This document shows, in pieces, positions 62,522 to 64,000 of a stretch of DNA of 64,000 nucleotides (position 1 is the stretch's first letter; each line of letters opens with the position of its first letter). The position numbers and the translations under genes are program-made. The DNA is from Cellulophaga fucicola (GTDB lineage: Bacteria > Bacteroidota > Bacteroidia > Flavobacteriales > Flavobacteriaceae). The notes under the pieces were generated by a model. The model made no database searches. It had not been told where the DNA came from and saw only the letters and a list, made by a program, of their open reading frames with translations. The DNA is taken from NCBI RefSeq assembly GCF_900119145.1, contig NZ_FPIY01000004.1, positions 186,001-250,000 on the forward strand. The letters run 5' to 3'.

Positions 62522-63856
62522 ATGAAAAAGACACTAATAAAAAACGCTAAAGTTGTAAACGAAGGTACAATTACAATGTGCGACATATTGTTGAACGGTA
62601 ATTATATTGAAAAAATAAGTAGTTCTATTAGTGATTCTACAGCTACGATCATAGATGCTAAAGGCAATTACGTATTGCCTGGCGTTATAGATGACCAAGT
62701 GCATTTTAGAGAACCTGGCCTTACCCACAAAGGTAATATTGCTACAGAAAGTAGAGCTGCCATTGCTGGTGGTGTTACTACGTTTATGGAGCAACCAAAT
62801 ACAAATCCGCAGACTACAACAATAGAAAAGTTAGAAGAAAAATTTGCTGTAGCTAAAGATAGCTCTTATGCCAACTATTCGTTTTTATTTGGCGGTACTA
62901 ATGACAACTTAGAGGAACTAAAAAAACTAGACAAAAATGCCTGTTCTGGTGTTAAACTATTTTTAGGTTCTTCTACGGGGAATATGCTAGTTGATAACGA
63001 AGAGGTTATAGAGAAAATTTTTAGAAATACAGAAATGGTAATATCTACACATTGTGAAGATGAAACTACCATACGCCGAAATATGGCTATGTACCAAGAA
63101 AAATTTGGAGACGATATCCCTATAGAATACCACCCAATTATAAGAAGTACAGAGGCGTGTTATTTATCTTCTTCTAAGGCAATTGCCTTGGCTAAGAAAA
63201 CAGATGCTAGACTACACGTTTTTCACTTATCCACAGGAAAAGAAACAAGCCTTTTTAGAAACGATATTCCGTTAAAAGATAAAAAAATTACAGCAGAGGT
63301 TTGTGTGCATCACCTATGGTTTTCTGATGAAGATTACAAAGAAAAGGGCACTCTTATAAAGTGGAACCCTGCGGTTAAAACTGCAGAAGACAGATCTATG
63401 CTTTGGGATGCTCTTTTAGACGACCGTATAGATGTTATTGCTACAGACCACGCACCACATACTTTTGAAGAAAAAGATAACGTTTACACTAAAGCTCCAT
63501 CGGGCGGACCATTAGTACAGCACGTTTTACCAGCTATGCTAGAAAAAGTTTTAGATGGCACTATTACAATAGAACGTATGGTAGAAAAAATGTGTCACAA
63601 CCCAGCCATTCTATTTCAGATTGAAAAAAGAGGATATATAAAAGAAGGGTATTTTGCAGATTTAGTTATTGTAGATACAAACAACTCTTGGCAAGTAAGT
63701 AAGTCTAACATTTTATACAAATGTGGTTGGTCTCCGTTTGAAGACTACACGTTTAAATCTAAAATTTCTCATACATTTGTAAATGGTCATTTGGCTTACG
63801 CAAATGATGAAGTATCAGAAAAAAGAAACGCACATAGATTAACGTTTAATAGATAA
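62522..63856 (+). CDS. pyrC: Dihydroorotase, class I type
   Basis: 444 residues of the amidohydrolase superfamily, acting in pyrimidine synthesis (carbamoyl-aspartate to dihydroorotate). Motifs: GVIDDQVHFREPG near residue 56-68, in which the first His of the usual HxH metal pair is Gln; the Lys in GVKLFLGSSTG for a possible carbamylated Lys; THCEDE; HVFHLST; and the catalytic Asp in ATDHAPHT. The QxH variant occurs in Bacteroidota sequences as far as I recall, so the enzyme may still be active. Immediately follows the mannosyltransferase gene. Confidence 0.88.
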   Translation: MKKTLIKNAKVVNEGTITMCDILLNGNYIEKISSSISDSTATIIDAKGNYVLPGVIDDQVHFREPGLTHKGNIATESRAAIAGGVTTFMEQPNTNPQTTTIEKLEEKFAVAKDSSYANYSFLFGGTNDNLEELKKLDKNACSGVKLFLGSSTGNMLVDNEEVIEKIFRNTEMVISTHCEDETTIRRNMAMYQEKFGDDIPIEYHPIIRSTEACYLSSSKAIALAKKTDARLHVFHLSTGKETSLFRNDIPLKDKKITAEVCVHHLWFSDEDYKEKGTLIKWNPAVKTAEDRSMLWDALLDDRIDVIATDHAPHTFEEKDNVYTKAPSGGPLVQHVLPAMLEKVLDGTITIERMVEKMCHNPAILFQIEKRGYIKEGYFADLVIVDTNNSWQVSKSNILYKCGWSPFEDYTFKSKISHTFVNGHLAYANDEVSEKRNAHRLTFNR

Positions 63857-63888
63857 TTAAACAGCTTACGCATCAATACATAAAAAAA

Positions 63889-64000
63889 ATGAAAAGATTT
63901 TTTAGTTTATTTTTAGTGATTGCAACTATAGCTTCTTGTGCAGAAAAAACAATAGAAGAGCCAGAGAATCTTATTCCTGAATCTAAAATGGTTGATATTT
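63889..64000 (+). CDS. DUF4296 lipoprotein, N-terminal part
   Basis: An ATG at 63889 opens a frame that runs off the window (37 codons seen). It has a lipoprotein signal peptide (MKRFFSLFLVIATIASCAEK, Cys at 17) and then EEPENLIPESKMVDI, the start pattern of DUF4296 proteins, which commonly follow dihydroorotase genes in Flavobacteriaceae. Function unknown. Confidence 0.75.
   Translation, partial: MKRFFSLFLVIATIASCAEKTIEEPENLIPESKMVDI

Overview
This window comes from a Bacteroidota chromosome, most likely a marine Flavobacteriaceae. The DNA is AT-rich. The products include type IX secretion C-terminal signals, a DUF1800/DUF1501 pair, an outer-membrane beta-barrel receptor, and a DNA polymerase III alpha subunit with its own N-terminal proofreading exonuclease. 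Recognisable -7 boxes have the form TAnnTTTG, as known for this phylum.

The left part (1 to about 18.4 kb) is ordinary core chromosome. In order it holds: the end of a TonB-type outer-membrane receptor, mfd, a thioredoxin-fold lipid/periplasm-type protein, an ACT-domain protein and a YraN protein (both on the minus strand), a DUF1800/DUF1501 pair, metG, ferritin, a 57-residue Lys/Cys-rich protein, a lipocalin-like lipoprotein, an OmpA-family lipoprotein, tex, and a short minus-strand single-strand DNA-binding protein. The right part (about 50.3 to 64 kb) is also chromosomal: a small membrane protein, a secreted PI-PLC-like protein, a lipoprotein, a Kelch protein, dnaE, hemD and a DUF4271 gene (these three on the minus strand), then a polyprenol-phosphate mannosyltransferase, a dihydroorotase and the start of a DUF4296 lipoprotein.

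Between them, from about 18.75 to 50.2 kb, lies the most interesting part: an integron-like gene cassette array. About 30 genes, all on the plus strand and mostly singletons, are separated by a family of structured repeats of about 200 nt (shorter variants 60 to 120 nt). Each repeat starts just after a stop codon with a ...AAC box and ends just before the next start codon with a cGTT... box. The decisive observation is that the bases after GTT at the start of a cassette are complementary to the box after the stop codon of the SAME cassette, for up to 10 of 10 bases (for example GTTGCCCACA at 21971 and TGTGGGCAAC at 22882), while they differ between cassettes. That is the signature left by site-specific insertion of circular cassettes at G^TT, as known for integron attC sites. 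Inside the repeat is a hairpin whose arms co-vary between copies, together with a third, distal copy of the 3' arm that follows the same changes. No integrase is encoded in the window, so by the usual vocabulary this is a cluster of attC-like sites without integrase. The sites do not match the classical RYYYAAC/GTTRRRY consensus well.

The cassette genes include a NACHT (STAND) NTPase likely to be an anti-phage protein, a MutS-type ATPase lacking mismatch-recognition domains, a class C beta-lactamase-like serine hydrolase, an aspartyl protease with a PDZ domain, a metallo-beta-lactamase/YHYH/EF-hand fusion, two YARHG proteins, a leucine-rich repeat protein, and many lipoproteins and small membrane proteins of unknown function. 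The array is well preserved from 18.7 to about 39 kb. From about 39 to 50 kb the sites are increasingly decayed and three copies of a separate 143-nt leader-like repeat appear.
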